A stretch of 35,043 nucleotides of DNA from NCBI GenBank assembly GCA_013204355.1, contig JABMOA010000017.1, forward strand, positions 1 through 35,043, read 5' to 3'. Positions 15,220 through 22,264 of this stretch are shown piece by piece. Source of the DNA: Candidatus Woesearchaeota archaeon. Its GTDB lineage: Archaea; Nanobdellota; Nanobdellia; Woesearchaeales; GW2011-AR9. Made by a program: the position numbers and the translations under genes. The notes below the pieces were generated by a model, which was given only the letters and a program-made list of their open reading frames with translations, ran no database searches and was not told where the DNA came from. Each line of letters begins with the position of its first letter. Position 1 is the first letter of the stretch.

Positions 15220-15246
15220 CTAATATATTACTAAAAATATAGTAAT
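15220..15246 (+). promoter_or_regulatory. TATA box and 7-bp palindrome before the 15250 gene
   Basis: CTAATATATTA (15220-15230) is centred 25 bases before the ATG at 15250. It overlaps a perfect inverted repeat ATTACTA (15227-15233) / TAGTAAT (15240-15246) that covers the expected transcription start. The position suits an operator for the divergent Lrp-like regulator; binding is inference. Confidence 0.4.
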
Positions 15247-15249
15247 TAA

Positions 15250-16035
15250 ATGAAAAAAACACTATCTGCAATTATCGGAGGAGTTGTCCTAACAAGCACC
15301 ATCGCATTAGGACAATATGGCATACCACATTTTTTTCCAAAACAAAGGTATAAACAAACAGGTATTGAAACAAAAGTTGCTAATGGACATACATTTGCAA
15401 TACCACTTATTGTAGATTCATGGCAAATACCCTATCAGAATTTATTAAACCAAACACAAAACATCATGAGTGAAGCTGACGGAAAAACAATGAGTTATGG
15501 TTGTGATCAAGGGGTAACAGTACTAAAATTTGGTATTGGGTGTTATGAGAAAGAGTGTTCAAGAACAGAGTATGTTGAAGAATGTACTACATTTAAAGGA
15601 TGTGACCCAAGTGCAGGTTATTGCCCCTCAAACGCGAGAATGGATAGAGAAGTATGCAAAGATGTAAAGAGATGTGTGGAATACGGTTCAAAACAAAAAT
15701 TTTACATTCCTTACGACAGCATGAGTAGTATTTCAAAAGGAAATTCTTTTTTCTCTGATGATGACTTAATTATTAGTACAGATAATGGAGAGGAGTTTAG
15801 TTTTGATTTAAATAGTTCAAGTTCAGCGAGAACTGCGGTGTCTTTGTTAAATATACTAAAATCTGCAAGTTACCATATGGAACAACATACAGAACAAATT
15901 GAAATACAAAGAGATTCAATCTTAGCAAGTTATAATGTTGCTTTAAGACAAGAGAATTTAAATAAAATAAAGGCTGAAGAAAAGTTTAAAAAACTTCCTT
16001 ATGCTGCGAAACAAAAAAATTTGAATGGTGAATAA
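15250..16035 (+). CDS. exported Cys-rich protein, unknown function
   Basis: A 261-residue protein with an N-terminal signal or anchor (MKKTLSAIIGGVVLTSTIAL, then GQYG). The mature part contains about ten cysteines clustered at about residues 75-140 (CDQG, GCYEKECS, EECTTFKGCDPSAGYCPSN, REVCKDVKRCVEYG), which suggests an outside domain held by disulfides. The C-terminal third is a charged helix (RQENLNKIKAEEKFKKL). The region YIPYDSMSSISKGNSFFSDD looks like an exposed Ser/Asp loop. No family recognised. A leaderless promoter is inferred, and it is divergent from Lrp-like regulator 1. The stop is two bases before the next gene, with GGTGA inside its last codons serving that gene. Confidence 0.8.
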   Translation: MKKTLSAIIGGVVLTSTIALGQYGIPHFFPKQRYKQTGIETKVANGHTFAIPLIVDSWQIPYQNLLNQTQNIMSEADGKTMSYGCDQGVTVLKFGIGCYEKECSRTEYVEECTTFKGCDPSAGYCPSNARMDREVCKDVKRCVEYGSKQKFYIPYDSMSSISKGNSFFSDDDLIISTDNGEEFSFDLNSSSSARTAVSLLNILKSASYHMEQHTEQIEIQRDSILASYNVALRQENLNKIKAEEKFKKLPYAAKQKNLNGE

Positions 16036-16037
16036 AA

Positions 16038-16742
16038 ATGAGACAAAACAAAAGCACAATTGAACAACATTTTAATAATTTAGCTTTTCAAGAACCTACA
16101 AGACCTAACGAATTTTTAAATGATAGGTATAGAGAATGTGCAAAAGCAACAATTGCATCTTTAGGTGTAGGGCTTGCAGGCGCAATCGGCACTTATTTTT
16201 TTGAAAATGACGTTCTTGAAATTTTAGCAGGATTTAGTACAATTACAGGATTAGTAATGGGAGGAACTTTAAGTAGTGAGCTTATCAAAATCAAAAAATT
16301 AAAACCTCAGTTAGAAGAAAAATTAAAAGAAGAACATGACCAGACTAGTTTTTATGAATTAGATGGAAAATTTACAACAAACCCAACCATTGCTGAAAAA
16401 ACTTATGGGCAACCAGTTTATTTGATTGATCAAAATTCAAAAATACCATCCCTTAGCACGCCCCATCTTTTATTTATAGGTCCTCATGAAGAAGGTTCTT
16501 ATCAAAGAAGATTAAGTCAAAAAGTTACTTTTGAAAATATTATTGGACCAGATTATTCTGATAAAATTGAACATACAACTATTTATGAGAACATCTTCTG
16601 TAGATTCCCAGATGAATCAGAAATTAATTTGGTATGTGAACCATCTAATGTTCCTATGATTAAGGAAAAATTTAATGGTGCAATGATTTTATCTGTAAAT
16701 AATGGAACAAAAGCATTTAAGAGATATTTTATCTCTTCTTAA
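16038..16742 (+). CDS. membrane protein with large soluble C-terminal domain, unknown function
   Basis: A 234-residue protein. Two hydrophobic segments lie at about 40-56 (IASLGVGLAGAIGTYFF) and 60-80 (LEILAGFSTITGLVMGGTLS), separated by a short acidic turn. After a charged helix (KIKKLKPQLEEKLKEEHDQ), residues about 105-234 form a soluble mixed alpha/beta domain with no catalytic motif I can name. The start is coupled to the upstream exported protein: GGTGA at 16027-16031 lies six bases before the ATG. No family recognised. Confidence 0.75.
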   Translation: MRQNKSTIEQHFNNLAFQEPTRPNEFLNDRYRECAKATIASLGVGLAGAIGTYFFENDVLEILAGFSTITGLVMGGTLSSELIKIKKLKPQLEEKLKEEHDQTSFYELDGKFTTNPTIAEKTYGQPVYLIDQNSKIPSLSTPHLLFIGPHEEGSYQRRLSQKVTFENIIGPDYSDKIEHTTIYENIFCRFPDESEINLVCEPSNVPMIKEKFNGAMILSVNNGTKAFKRYFISS

Positions 16743-16748
16743 TTAAAT

Positions 16749-16799
16749 TTATTTTTTCAACCACCCAACTTCTTCACTAGTTAACTCCAATTCCTCCAG
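16749..16799 (-). pseudogene. relic of a second rfcL 3' end
   Basis: Read on the minus strand, this stretch encodes LEELELTSEEVGWLKK followed by TAA. The end of the intact RfcL at 17525 is AHELELTGEEVGWLRK followed by a stop. The match includes a 15-base identical block (TCAACCACCCAACTT on the plus strand) and synonymous differences around it. Upstream in frame the similarity stops and stop codons appear about ten codons away. It is best read as a truncated, diverged copy left by recombination or brought in with transferred DNA. Confidence 0.7.
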
Positions 16800-16861
16800 A
16801 ATGTAGAAGTTGATGGAGATCTATTAAGGTTTTTGCGTAATTTATAAAAATGAAGCAAAAG

Positions 16862-16872
16862 TTTTTTAAAAG
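16862..16872 (+). promoter_or_regulatory. TATA box for the 16892 gene
   Basis: TTTTTTAAAAG is centred 25 bases before the ATG at 16892, so this start is preferred over the in-frame ATG three codons later. A leaderless transcript is inferred. Confidence 0.45.
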
Positions 16873-16891
16873 GATTCAATAAATAATTTTT

Positions 16892-17509
16892 ATGGGAGTA
16901 ATGGAAACAGTTGGAGATTCAAATTCAAAGTATTTAGACGCACTTCATAGGCATACAGAAGAAAGTCAGTCTTCTCGATGGAACAATTATCGTGAAATAC
17001 CTCTTTTAAACCTAAGAAATGATAATTCTTTGACAACAAGAATTACAGTTAGTCTAATTAATAGATGCGTTAATTCAGATTACATTAAAAATGCTCGATA
17101 TCTCATGATAGGTTATGCTCGGCGTGGATTTCATGATGCTGAAAATGTCTTAGTGTTCAACCCTTCTGATTTTGAAACTGTACGTATTCCATTTGCACAA
17201 CCCATTCCAGATTTAGATGTATATGCACCTACGTTTCAAGCAGTACAAGAAATGGGAGAAGAACGCCCCCTTGTTACACCACGAGGAGAACATTATATTG
17301 ATATTCCTGTTTTAAAAAGATGGTTCTGGGGAGCATATTCCACTAATATTGGAGATTTTTGGGAACAATTTAATGACTCATCTCCAAAGAATCATGCAGA
17401 AGACAATCATATTTCATTCTATACCAGACGTTCTGATGGACGTGTTGCCTGGATGCACTTTCCCGTTTCTTCAGAATCTTCAATTGAAGAGAAAGTAGGT
17501 AGAATTTAA
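16892..17509 (+). CDS. hypothetical soluble protein between two rfcL ends
   Basis: A 205-residue protein with no signal peptide or membrane helix. The segment LTTRITVSLINRCVNSDYIK is followed by NARYLMIGYARRGFHDAENV and the beta-rich VRIPFAQPIPDLDVYAPTF. An aromatic-rich region (LKRWFWGAYSTNIGDFWEQF) precedes a C-terminal HISFYTRRSDGRVAWMHFPV. No family or catalytic motif recognised. It is flanked on the left by the rfcL relic and on the right by the convergent end of the intact rfcL, 15 bases away, so it looks like an insertion. Confidence 0.7.
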   Translation: MGVMETVGDSNSKYLDALHRHTEESQSSRWNNYREIPLLNLRNDNSLTTRITVSLINRCVNSDYIKNARYLMIGYARRGFHDAENVLVFNPSDFETVRIPFAQPIPDLDVYAPTFQAVQEMGEERPLVTPRGEHYIDIPVLKRWFWGAYSTNIGDFWEQFNDSSPKNHAEDNHISFYTRRSDGRVAWMHFPVSSESSIEEKVGRI

Positions 17510-17524
17510 AAAATCTTCATCCAT

Positions 17525-18709
17525 TCATTTCCTCAACCACCCAACTTCCTCCCCAGTCAATTCTAACTCATGTGCAATCTCTTTCCCACTTCCATTACGA
17601 AAAATCTCACGTAAATAAGGAAGTTGTTGTGCTGCTACTTTTGTGGATGTGTGAGTTGCAACTGCTAACTTTGCAACGATTTCTTTCTTCTTGGCATTTG
17701 ACATATTTGATTGCCAAATTCTTAAGAGTCGCATGGTTGGTTTGTAGTGGACGAATTCTGGATTACGTTCTTCTTTTGCTGAACTAATCCCTGCCGTTAA
17801 TAGATTGTACATATATGCCAAAAATCGCCAATGTTGACGTCTTCTTATTCTTCCCTGGAATACATCTGCACGTGCAAGATGTTCATATGCTTTTGCTAAA
17901 GATTTCGGATCCTTGTATTCTTTAGGAAGATTATGGTCCATCCACAAAAAGACCTCGTTTGGTTGTAAGTCTACTTGATCTAATGCTGGAAGCGCGTTAT
18001 CTACAGAAGATGATTTGAAAATAATTTGTAAAGCACTCACAATTGATTGCGTTCGTTTTCTATCAGACAAACCTACAACTTTCTCAAATGTTAATTCTTT
18101 ACCGCAAGTTTGAAGGTCAATTAATGCACCACGTAAATCTCCATCAACTTGTCTTGCTAATGAATTGATTGCTTTTTCATCATGTTTAATATTTTCTTGC
18201 TGACAAATCCATGTTAATGCATGTGCAATTGTTCTATATTGTAATTTGTGGAATTCAATTTCTTGTGATACTTTTTTCAATGGTTTTAATTTTGCATCAA
18301 AAGGATCGTTTGCGGTTAGAATTATGGGAAACGAGGATTTCTCAATTGCCTTCACAATTGCAGGCACACATCCTCTATCTTTAACACCAGAAACATTATC
18401 AATCTCATCTATCAAGATGATCTTTGGTTTGAAGAATAAGGATTGTTGACCTAATGCGGAATCTAAGAATGATTTGATGTTATCTGCTTTTCTTAAATCT
18501 GAAGAATTGATTTCAAGCACATCAAAATCCAACTCATTTGCTAATGCATACACGGAACTTGTTTTTCCATTTCCAATTGGACCATATAATAATGCTGCTT
18601 TCAGTTTATGCGATTTATAATTCACAATGAAATCTTTCAGTTGTGACACTGCTAATTGCTGTCCAAATACTTGTGCAGATGTTTTAGGCGCATATTTATA
18701 GGTATACAT
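17525..18709 (-). CDS. rfcL: replication factor C large subunit (clamp loader)
   Basis: AAA+ ATPase that, with RfcS, loads the PCNA clamp. The 394-residue protein has Walker A in LLYGPIGNGKTSSVYALAN (canonical GPPGTGKT is GPIGNGKT here), Walker B in IILIDEIDNV, and sensor 1 in FPIILTANDPFD. Sensor 2 lies in the QVDGDLRGALIDLQ region, and a helical collar domain follows from about 220. It is shorter than many archaeal RfcL (often above 450) and ends with EVGWLRK, without an obvious C-terminal PIP box. A TATA box 26 bases upstream indicates a leaderless start. A hairpin element lies just beyond the TATA box. Confidence 0.96.
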   Translation of the reverse strand: MYTYKYAPKTSAQVFGQQLAVSQLKDFIVNYKSHKLKAALLYGPIGNGKTSSVYALANELDFDVLEINSSDLRKADNIKSFLDSALGQQSLFFKPKIILIDEIDNVSGVKDRGCVPAIVKAIEKSSFPIILTANDPFDAKLKPLKKVSQEIEFHKLQYRTIAHALTWICQQENIKHDEKAINSLARQVDGDLRGALIDLQTCGKELTFEKVVGLSDRKRTQSIVSALQIIFKSSSVDNALPALDQVDLQPNEVFLWMDHNLPKEYKDPKSLAKAYEHLARADVFQGRIRRRQHWRFLAYMYNLLTAGISSAKEERNPEFVHYKPTMRLLRIWQSNMSNAKKKEIVAKLAVATHTSTKVAAQQLPYLREIFRNGSGKEIAHELELTGEEVGWLRK

Positions 18710-18730
18710 ATGATATTTTTACAAAAGGAA

Positions 18731-18740
18731 GTTTAAATGG
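18731..18740 (-). promoter_or_regulatory. TATA box for rfcL
   Basis: Minus strand CCATTTAAAC, centred about 26 bases before the ATG at 18709. The flanking direct repeat of the hairpin element begins five bases further upstream. Confidence 0.5.
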
Positions 18741-18753
18741 TTTGCGGTAATAC

Positions 18754-18875
18754 GGCTCTGTCCCAAAAGGAATAAAAATGTATACTAGGGCACGGCACCT
18801 TAGATTTGTTCACACGTGAACAAATATGCCTCCATTGGCGCTAGTATACAAATTAGCTCCTTTTGGGACAGCACT
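18754..18875. mobile_element. hairpin element 1 (MITE-like), upstream of rfcL
   Basis: A 122-base element flanked by the 8-base direct repeat GGTAATAC (18746-18753 and 18876-18883), which looks like a target-site duplication. The ends are inverted: CTGTCCCAAAAGGA pairs with TCCTTTTGGGACAG, with imperfect outermost bases. A second stem GTATACTAG/CTAGTATAC lies inside, and the innermost stem is ATTTGTTCAC/GTGAACAAAT. The core GGGCACGGCA...TGCCTCC...GGCGC is shared with the elements at 24959 and 29867. It has no ORF. It lies two bases from the 3' end of the 18885 gene and just upstream of the rfcL TATA box. Confidence 0.75.
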
Positions 18876-18884
18876 GGTAATACA

Positions 18885-19088
18885 TTAAAGATTCTTAAGA
18901 TTCCAAAGAACCAAAAATATACTAATAATAGAAAAAAACATGATTATCTTATTTTCTAATTTATTTCCAAGACCAATGTCAATAAAATTAAAATTAGGGT
19001 TAATTAACGCGACAATAAACGTCAAGGAGAAAATAAATAATAATGAAGCCAAAAGAATGAACACTTTTTTACGGTATAGATGAGACAT
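18885..19088 (-). CDS. small two-helix membrane protein, unknown function
   Basis: A 67-residue protein starting MSHLYRKKVF with two transmembrane helices at about 9-29 (ILLASLLFIFSLTFIVALI) and 47-64 (IIMFFSIISIFLVLW), joined by an Asn-rich loop. The frame is open upstream, but the ATG at 19088 with a basic N-terminus fits best. A TATA-like TTTTTATAAC lies about 40 bases upstream. The stop codon is one base from the target duplication of hairpin element 1. No family recognised. Confidence 0.6.
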   Translation of the reverse strand: MSHLYRKKVFILLASLLFIFSLTFIVALINPNFNFIDIGLGNKLENKIIMFFSIISIFLVLWNLKNL

Positions 19089-19170
19089 AATGATAGGATT
19101 TTGGTAATATATCTTAAATGTATGCGTTATAAAAAGCACATGTTCGAATATCGTACATTTTGAGAATAAG

Positions 19171-19179
19171 GTTTATAAA
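19171..19179 (+). promoter_or_regulatory. TATA box for the 19202 gene
   Basis: TTTATAAAA is centred 27 bases before the ATG at 19202. This fixes that ATG as the likely start, in preference to the TTG 14 codons upstream, which lies before the TATA box. Confidence 0.6.
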
Positions 19180-19201
19180 AAAGAACATAAAATTTATCTC
19201 C

Positions 19202-19777
19202 ATGTTACAGAAGCTAGATGATCTCATCTTAACAATGCATGAAAAAGTGGTGGACCTTGCAATCAAAACTGTTGGCGCAGATAAATATTCATGTGCGACA
19301 CAAGCCAATATTGCGGGAACTCTTGGACTTTTAAGTTTTGGTGGAACCCTATTAGAAAGCGGCATTAGAAACTCCTCTCCTTTTTTAATTAGCATGGCAT
19401 GCGTTATAGGACCTATATCTATTATTTCTTATAAAAAAGGTTTAAGGGATATCAAACCACAAAAAAAAATTGATGAAAATAACGCATTAAAAGGAACACG
19501 CCAAATCCCTCAATATAACACAACCCGCCCATTTTTTTGGAGTTTAGGAACTTATGCCATACTCTCTAGTCCATTTTCAGAAACTATTCCAACATTATTA
19601 ATAGCTGGTTCCCTTGGGTTATACTTATCTGGCAATGAAAGTAGGAAATATTTTTTAAATGTTGAAACACCTTCCGGAACGACAGATTCTTTATTAGATA
19701 AATTAAAAGCAGGAATCTCAAATATTGGATCAGAACCAGTTAGGGTTTCTGCTTTGAAATATGAAACCAAAGAATAG
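19202..19777 (+). CDS. membrane protein, unknown function
   Basis: A 191-residue protein starting MLQKLDDLILTMHEKVVDLA. An amphipathic N-terminal helix is followed by hydrophobic segments at about 36-52, 58-76, 107-124 and 126-144 (ANIAGTLGLLSFGGTLLE, FLISMACVIGPISIISY, FFWSLGTYAILSSPFS, IPTLLIAGSLGLYLSGN). The soluble C-terminus ends VSALKYETKE. One Cys and no catalytic motif. No family recognised. It is monocistronic and lies between rfcL and Lrp-like regulator 2. Confidence 0.65.
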   Translation: MLQKLDDLILTMHEKVVDLAIKTVGADKYSCATQANIAGTLGLLSFGGTLLESGIRNSSPFLISMACVIGPISIISYKKGLRDIKPQKKIDENNALKGTRQIPQYNTTRPFFWSLGTYAILSSPFSETIPTLLIAGSLGLYLSGNESRKYFLNVETPSGTTDSLLDKLKAGISNIGSEPVRVSALKYETKE

Positions 19778-19842
19778 GAAAAATCATTTATTTATTCAGA
19801 AATATAATTGGTTCAAACTATGTTCGAATTCAAAAATACGAC

Positions 19843-20916
19843 TCATTTCACTTTTTGATAATATTTTAATTGATTAAACATTATAAAAGTGTCATAATAC
19901 ATAATATGATCTGCAAATTCCTTTCTGATTTGTTGTAGGATTGCATGAAATTCAGCATTTGTCCTAGCATAAACGTTACATTGATAATCCCATTTTCCTA
20001 AAAATCGCATGTACCAACTCATATTAGGATGATTTTTAATAAATTCAGTGAATCTTTCATGATCTAAATTTTTCATTTTGAATAGAATATGCCACCATTG
20101 ATAACCTAATTGCGTTGGTGAATATTGGATAAAAAAACGTTTTATAACACCAGCCAAAATCATGTCCTTAATTCTATGTTCAATACTAATTGGTGCTAAT
20201 GATATTTTGTGAGAAATGTGTTTAATATTTGAGGTGGAGTCTAATTTTAAAATATCTAAGATAGAGAGATCCTTATCATCTAAATTTATTTTTTCATTCA
20301 TGTTATTATTTATTTTGTGATTTAAATTTTTCTTTTTAAGAAATTCTTTTTGGAAGGTAGAACCTTTATGTTCCCCCACAATTTTTACCTTTTTTACATC
20401 ATCTTCATGAAGAATCATCCATAACACAAAAATATCCTCTTCTACAACATCCAATACTTCAAATTTTTCAAGAATAGAAGAATACTTTTCAACTATTTTT
20501 CCAAATTTATCTATAAACTCCATTTGGTTCCTAACACTCAAAACAAATTGAAGATCATAACTTCCAGAACAAGTAACTATGGTTGTAACCTCAGTAAAAT
20601 TAAATAAAAAAGCAATGATATCTTGATCATTATCCAAATTTTTAAATTTAAAATAAACACGATATTGATGGAATCCCAATTTTTTAGGATCAAGCATAGC
20701 AGCATATCCATGTACAAAATCTATTTCTTCCATTCTTTTAATCCTATATGAAACCTTTTCACGTGATATTAAAAGAAGTCTACCGATTGTAGTTGGTGAG
20801 AATCGCACATTATTTTCAAGAATATAAAGAATTTTACGATCTATTAAATCTAATTTAATTAGTTTTTTCTCAAAAGAATATTCCTTGATCTGTCCAATAA
20901 AATCTAATTTTGCCAT
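19843..20916 (-). CDS. double-unit Lrp/AsnC-like transcriptional regulator (paralogue 2)
   Basis: A 357-residue regulator with the same two-unit design as the gene at 14119. Unit 1 carries an HTH in IKLDLIDRKILYILENNVRF and SREKVSYRIKRMEEIDFVHG. A linker GSTFQKEF matches GSSFMKEF in the paralogue. Unit 2 carries an HTH in INLDDKDLSILDILKLDSTS, and the sensor-like end includes LGYQWWHILFKMKNLDHERF. I use the ATG giving MAKLDFIGQIKEYSF, because it aligns with the paralogue's MSKKYFKGQIENINP, rather than a GTG six codons earlier. The linker between units has an Asn/Lys-rich insertion. It is divergent from the Cys-rich lipoprotein-like gene at 21042. Confidence 0.85.
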   Translation of the reverse strand: MAKLDFIGQIKEYSFEKKLIKLDLIDRKILYILENNVRFSPTTIGRLLLISREKVSYRIKRMEEIDFVHGYAAMLDPKKLGFHQYRVYFKFKNLDNDQDIIAFLFNFTEVTTIVTCSGSYDLQFVLSVRNQMEFIDKFGKIVEKYSSILEKFEVLDVVEEDIFVLWMILHEDDVKKVKIVGEHKGSTFQKEFLKKKNLNHKINNNMNEKINLDDKDLSILDILKLDSTSNIKHISHKISLAPISIEHRIKDMILAGVIKRFFIQYSPTQLGYQWWHILFKMKNLDHERFTEFIKNHPNMSWYMRFLGKWDYQCNVYARTNAEFHAILQQIRKEFADHIMYYDTFIMFNQLKYYQKVK

Positions 20917-21030
20917 ATTTTTTACTAAAAACACATATCCCTTAACTATTTATCGTTATTCGTGGTTTTTTTGGGTTCTTATTTCTTATATTTGTTTGGA
21001 GTTTACCATTCTAGAAAATCAATTACTTTT

Positions 21031-21035
21031 GGAGG
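21031..21035 (+). promoter_or_regulatory. Shine-Dalgarno site for the 21042 gene
   Basis: GGAGG six bases before the ATG at 21042. This is a strong ribosome site in a genome where many first genes appear leaderless, so this transcript has a true 5' leader. A TATA-like CTTATATTTG lies near 20986. Confidence 0.65.
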
Positions 21036-21041
21036 AAACAA

Positions 21042-21401
21042 ATGAAAAAAACAATTGAAACAATGATCCTAGCAATGTCTGTTACCCTGGCTTTAGGATG
21101 TGACTCTCAAGGAGAAAAAGAATCATGTTCTATTATAGATCAAAGTAAAGATAATTGTTATAAAAATGATGGAACAAATAAAGACGGGTCATTAAGTTAT
21201 ATCAATGCATGCTTTGGAGATCAAAAATGTAAATCTACAAAACCAATCGGCACATCTGATGACTATTGTTTTAGTGAATGTTACACACCAACTTGTTGTA
21301 GTGAGAGAAACTGCGATACAGATCAATACTGTACTACAAATCCCTATGATTCTAACCAATGTATTTGCGAATATAAACCAATCCGTGATAAAGGAAATTA
21401 A
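21042..21401 (+). CDS. small Cys-rich exported or lipoprotein-like protein
   Basis: A 119-residue protein with an N-terminal signal MKKTIETMILAMSVTLALGC; the Cys at position 20 after LALG resembles a lipobox, though it is not canonical. The mature part has about fourteen further cysteines in closely spaced pairs (SCSI, DNCYK, ACFGDQKCKS, YCFSECYTPTCCSERNCD, QYCTTN, QCICEY), so a disulfide-stabilised surface protein is likely. No repeat of known toxin or EGF type is assigned. It is divergent from Lrp-like regulator 2, mirroring the regulator-exported protein pair at 14119/15250. Confidence 0.75.
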   Translation: MKKTIETMILAMSVTLALGCDSQGEKESCSIIDQSKDNCYKNDGTNKDGSLSYINACFGDQKCKSTKPIGTSDDYCFSECYTPTCCSERNCDTDQYCTTNPYDSNQCICEYKPIRDKGN

Positions 21402-21422
21402 AAATAAGGGAAATTGAAAAAA

Positions 21423-21779
21423 ATGTCATATGAAGATAAATTAGAACCTCTAGAAAAAATTGGAGCCGGCACTGTAGCAATTTTATATGGTACATTACTA
21501 AGTGTGGTACTTTATTTGAGTATTCACACTAAGGAAATCAAAAACCCTACTATAACTAACGTGGGAACATATCACTTAGTATTCTATGGTGAAACTATAT
21601 ATCTCAATGAACTACAAAAAACAATTAATGTAGATTTCCACGATAAATGTTTAAGACCTGCAGACAAATATTTCAAAGAAAAAGATAAGGATATAATTGG
21701 TCAAAAAATAAAATCTATTACGTATAGATATGGTTTTTCTGGGCCTTGTGATTACATTGAAGATTTAGTGCTAGAATAA
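21423..21779 (+). CDS. single-TM two-Cys protein, paralogue A
   Basis: A 118-residue protein starting MSYEDKLEPLEKIGAG with one transmembrane helix at about 14-34 (GTVAILYGTLLSVVLYLSI) and an outside domain of about 80 residues. The domain carries the motif shared with 21855 and 23498: an H-D-K-C-L segment (VDFHDKCLRP), an ITY strand (KSITYRYGFSG) and a final CD pair (GPCDYIEDL). The two cysteines may form a disulfide. A TTG three codons upstream is open, but the ATG is preferred. No family recognised outside this window. Confidence 0.7.
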   Translation: MSYEDKLEPLEKIGAGTVAILYGTLLSVVLYLSIHTKEIKNPTITNVGTYHLVFYGETIYLNELQKTINVDFHDKCLRPADKYFKEKDKDIIGQKIKSITYRYGFSGPCDYIEDLVLE

Positions 21780-21854
21780 ATAATTTAATATTAAAAACAG
21801 AAAAAGAAACAAATCAAAAAGAAACAAACAAAAAATATAAAACCAATAATAAAT

Positions 21855-22193
21855 ATGAAACATACACAAAGATTATCAAAACTTGGAAAAGATATTTTGA
21901 TTCTTGGCACTTTAGGATTAATAGGATATGGAATTTATGAGGTAGGATTTGCGTCAAAAAACATACAAAATTCTGTTGTTGAAGAGATAGGAGATTATAG
22001 AGCATATATTGATCTTGAAAATCCAAGCCTTGATGAAACACATCATTACATAAAAATAGATAATCATTCTAGATGTTTAGATCTTGGAGATTATAATTCT
22101 CAACACATTGTAAAAAAAGATCAATTTAGTGTGATCACATATACTCCTAAAATATTTCAAAGATGTGATGAGATTATATACCTTCAAAAATAA
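21855..22193 (+). CDS. single-TM two-Cys protein, paralogue B
   Basis: A 112-residue protein: basic N-terminus, one transmembrane helix at about 14-32 (DILILGTLGLIGYGIYEVGF) and an outside domain. The shared motif is IDNHSRCLDLGDY, then FSVITYTPKIF and QRCDEIIYLQ. It has exactly two cysteines, both in the motif. The upstream gap is A-rich with an imperfect repeat AAAAAGAAACAAA. It lies 75 bases after paralogue A on the same strand. Confidence 0.7.
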   Translation: MKHTQRLSKLGKDILILGTLGLIGYGIYEVGFASKNIQNSVVEEIGDYRAYIDLENPSLDETHHYIKIDNHSRCLDLGDYNSQHIVKKDQFSVITYTPKIFQRCDEIIYLQK

Positions 22194-22264
22194 AATGAAA
22201 ATCTTAAAACACAATTACCAAACAAAGCAAGATCCGAGATATTAAACTAATTTAGGAATAAAAA

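Noticed and set aside
18754..18875. Possible tRNA or known ncRNA in hairpin element 1
   Set aside because: The fold is one long hairpin with internal loops; there is no cloverleaf, anticodon arm or T-loop consensus.
19140..19829. 10-base direct repeat ATGTTCGAAT at 19140-19149 and 19820-19829 flanking the 19202 gene
   Set aside because: It contains a palindromic centre, has no associated inverted ends or integrase, and a 10-mer match in 35 kb of AT-rich DNA is expected by chance.
21205..21417. Alternative-frame 70-codon ORF inside the Cys-rich gene at 21042
   Set aside because: It overlaps the Cys-rich frame that has a strong ribosome site and signal peptide, and has no initiation signal of its own.
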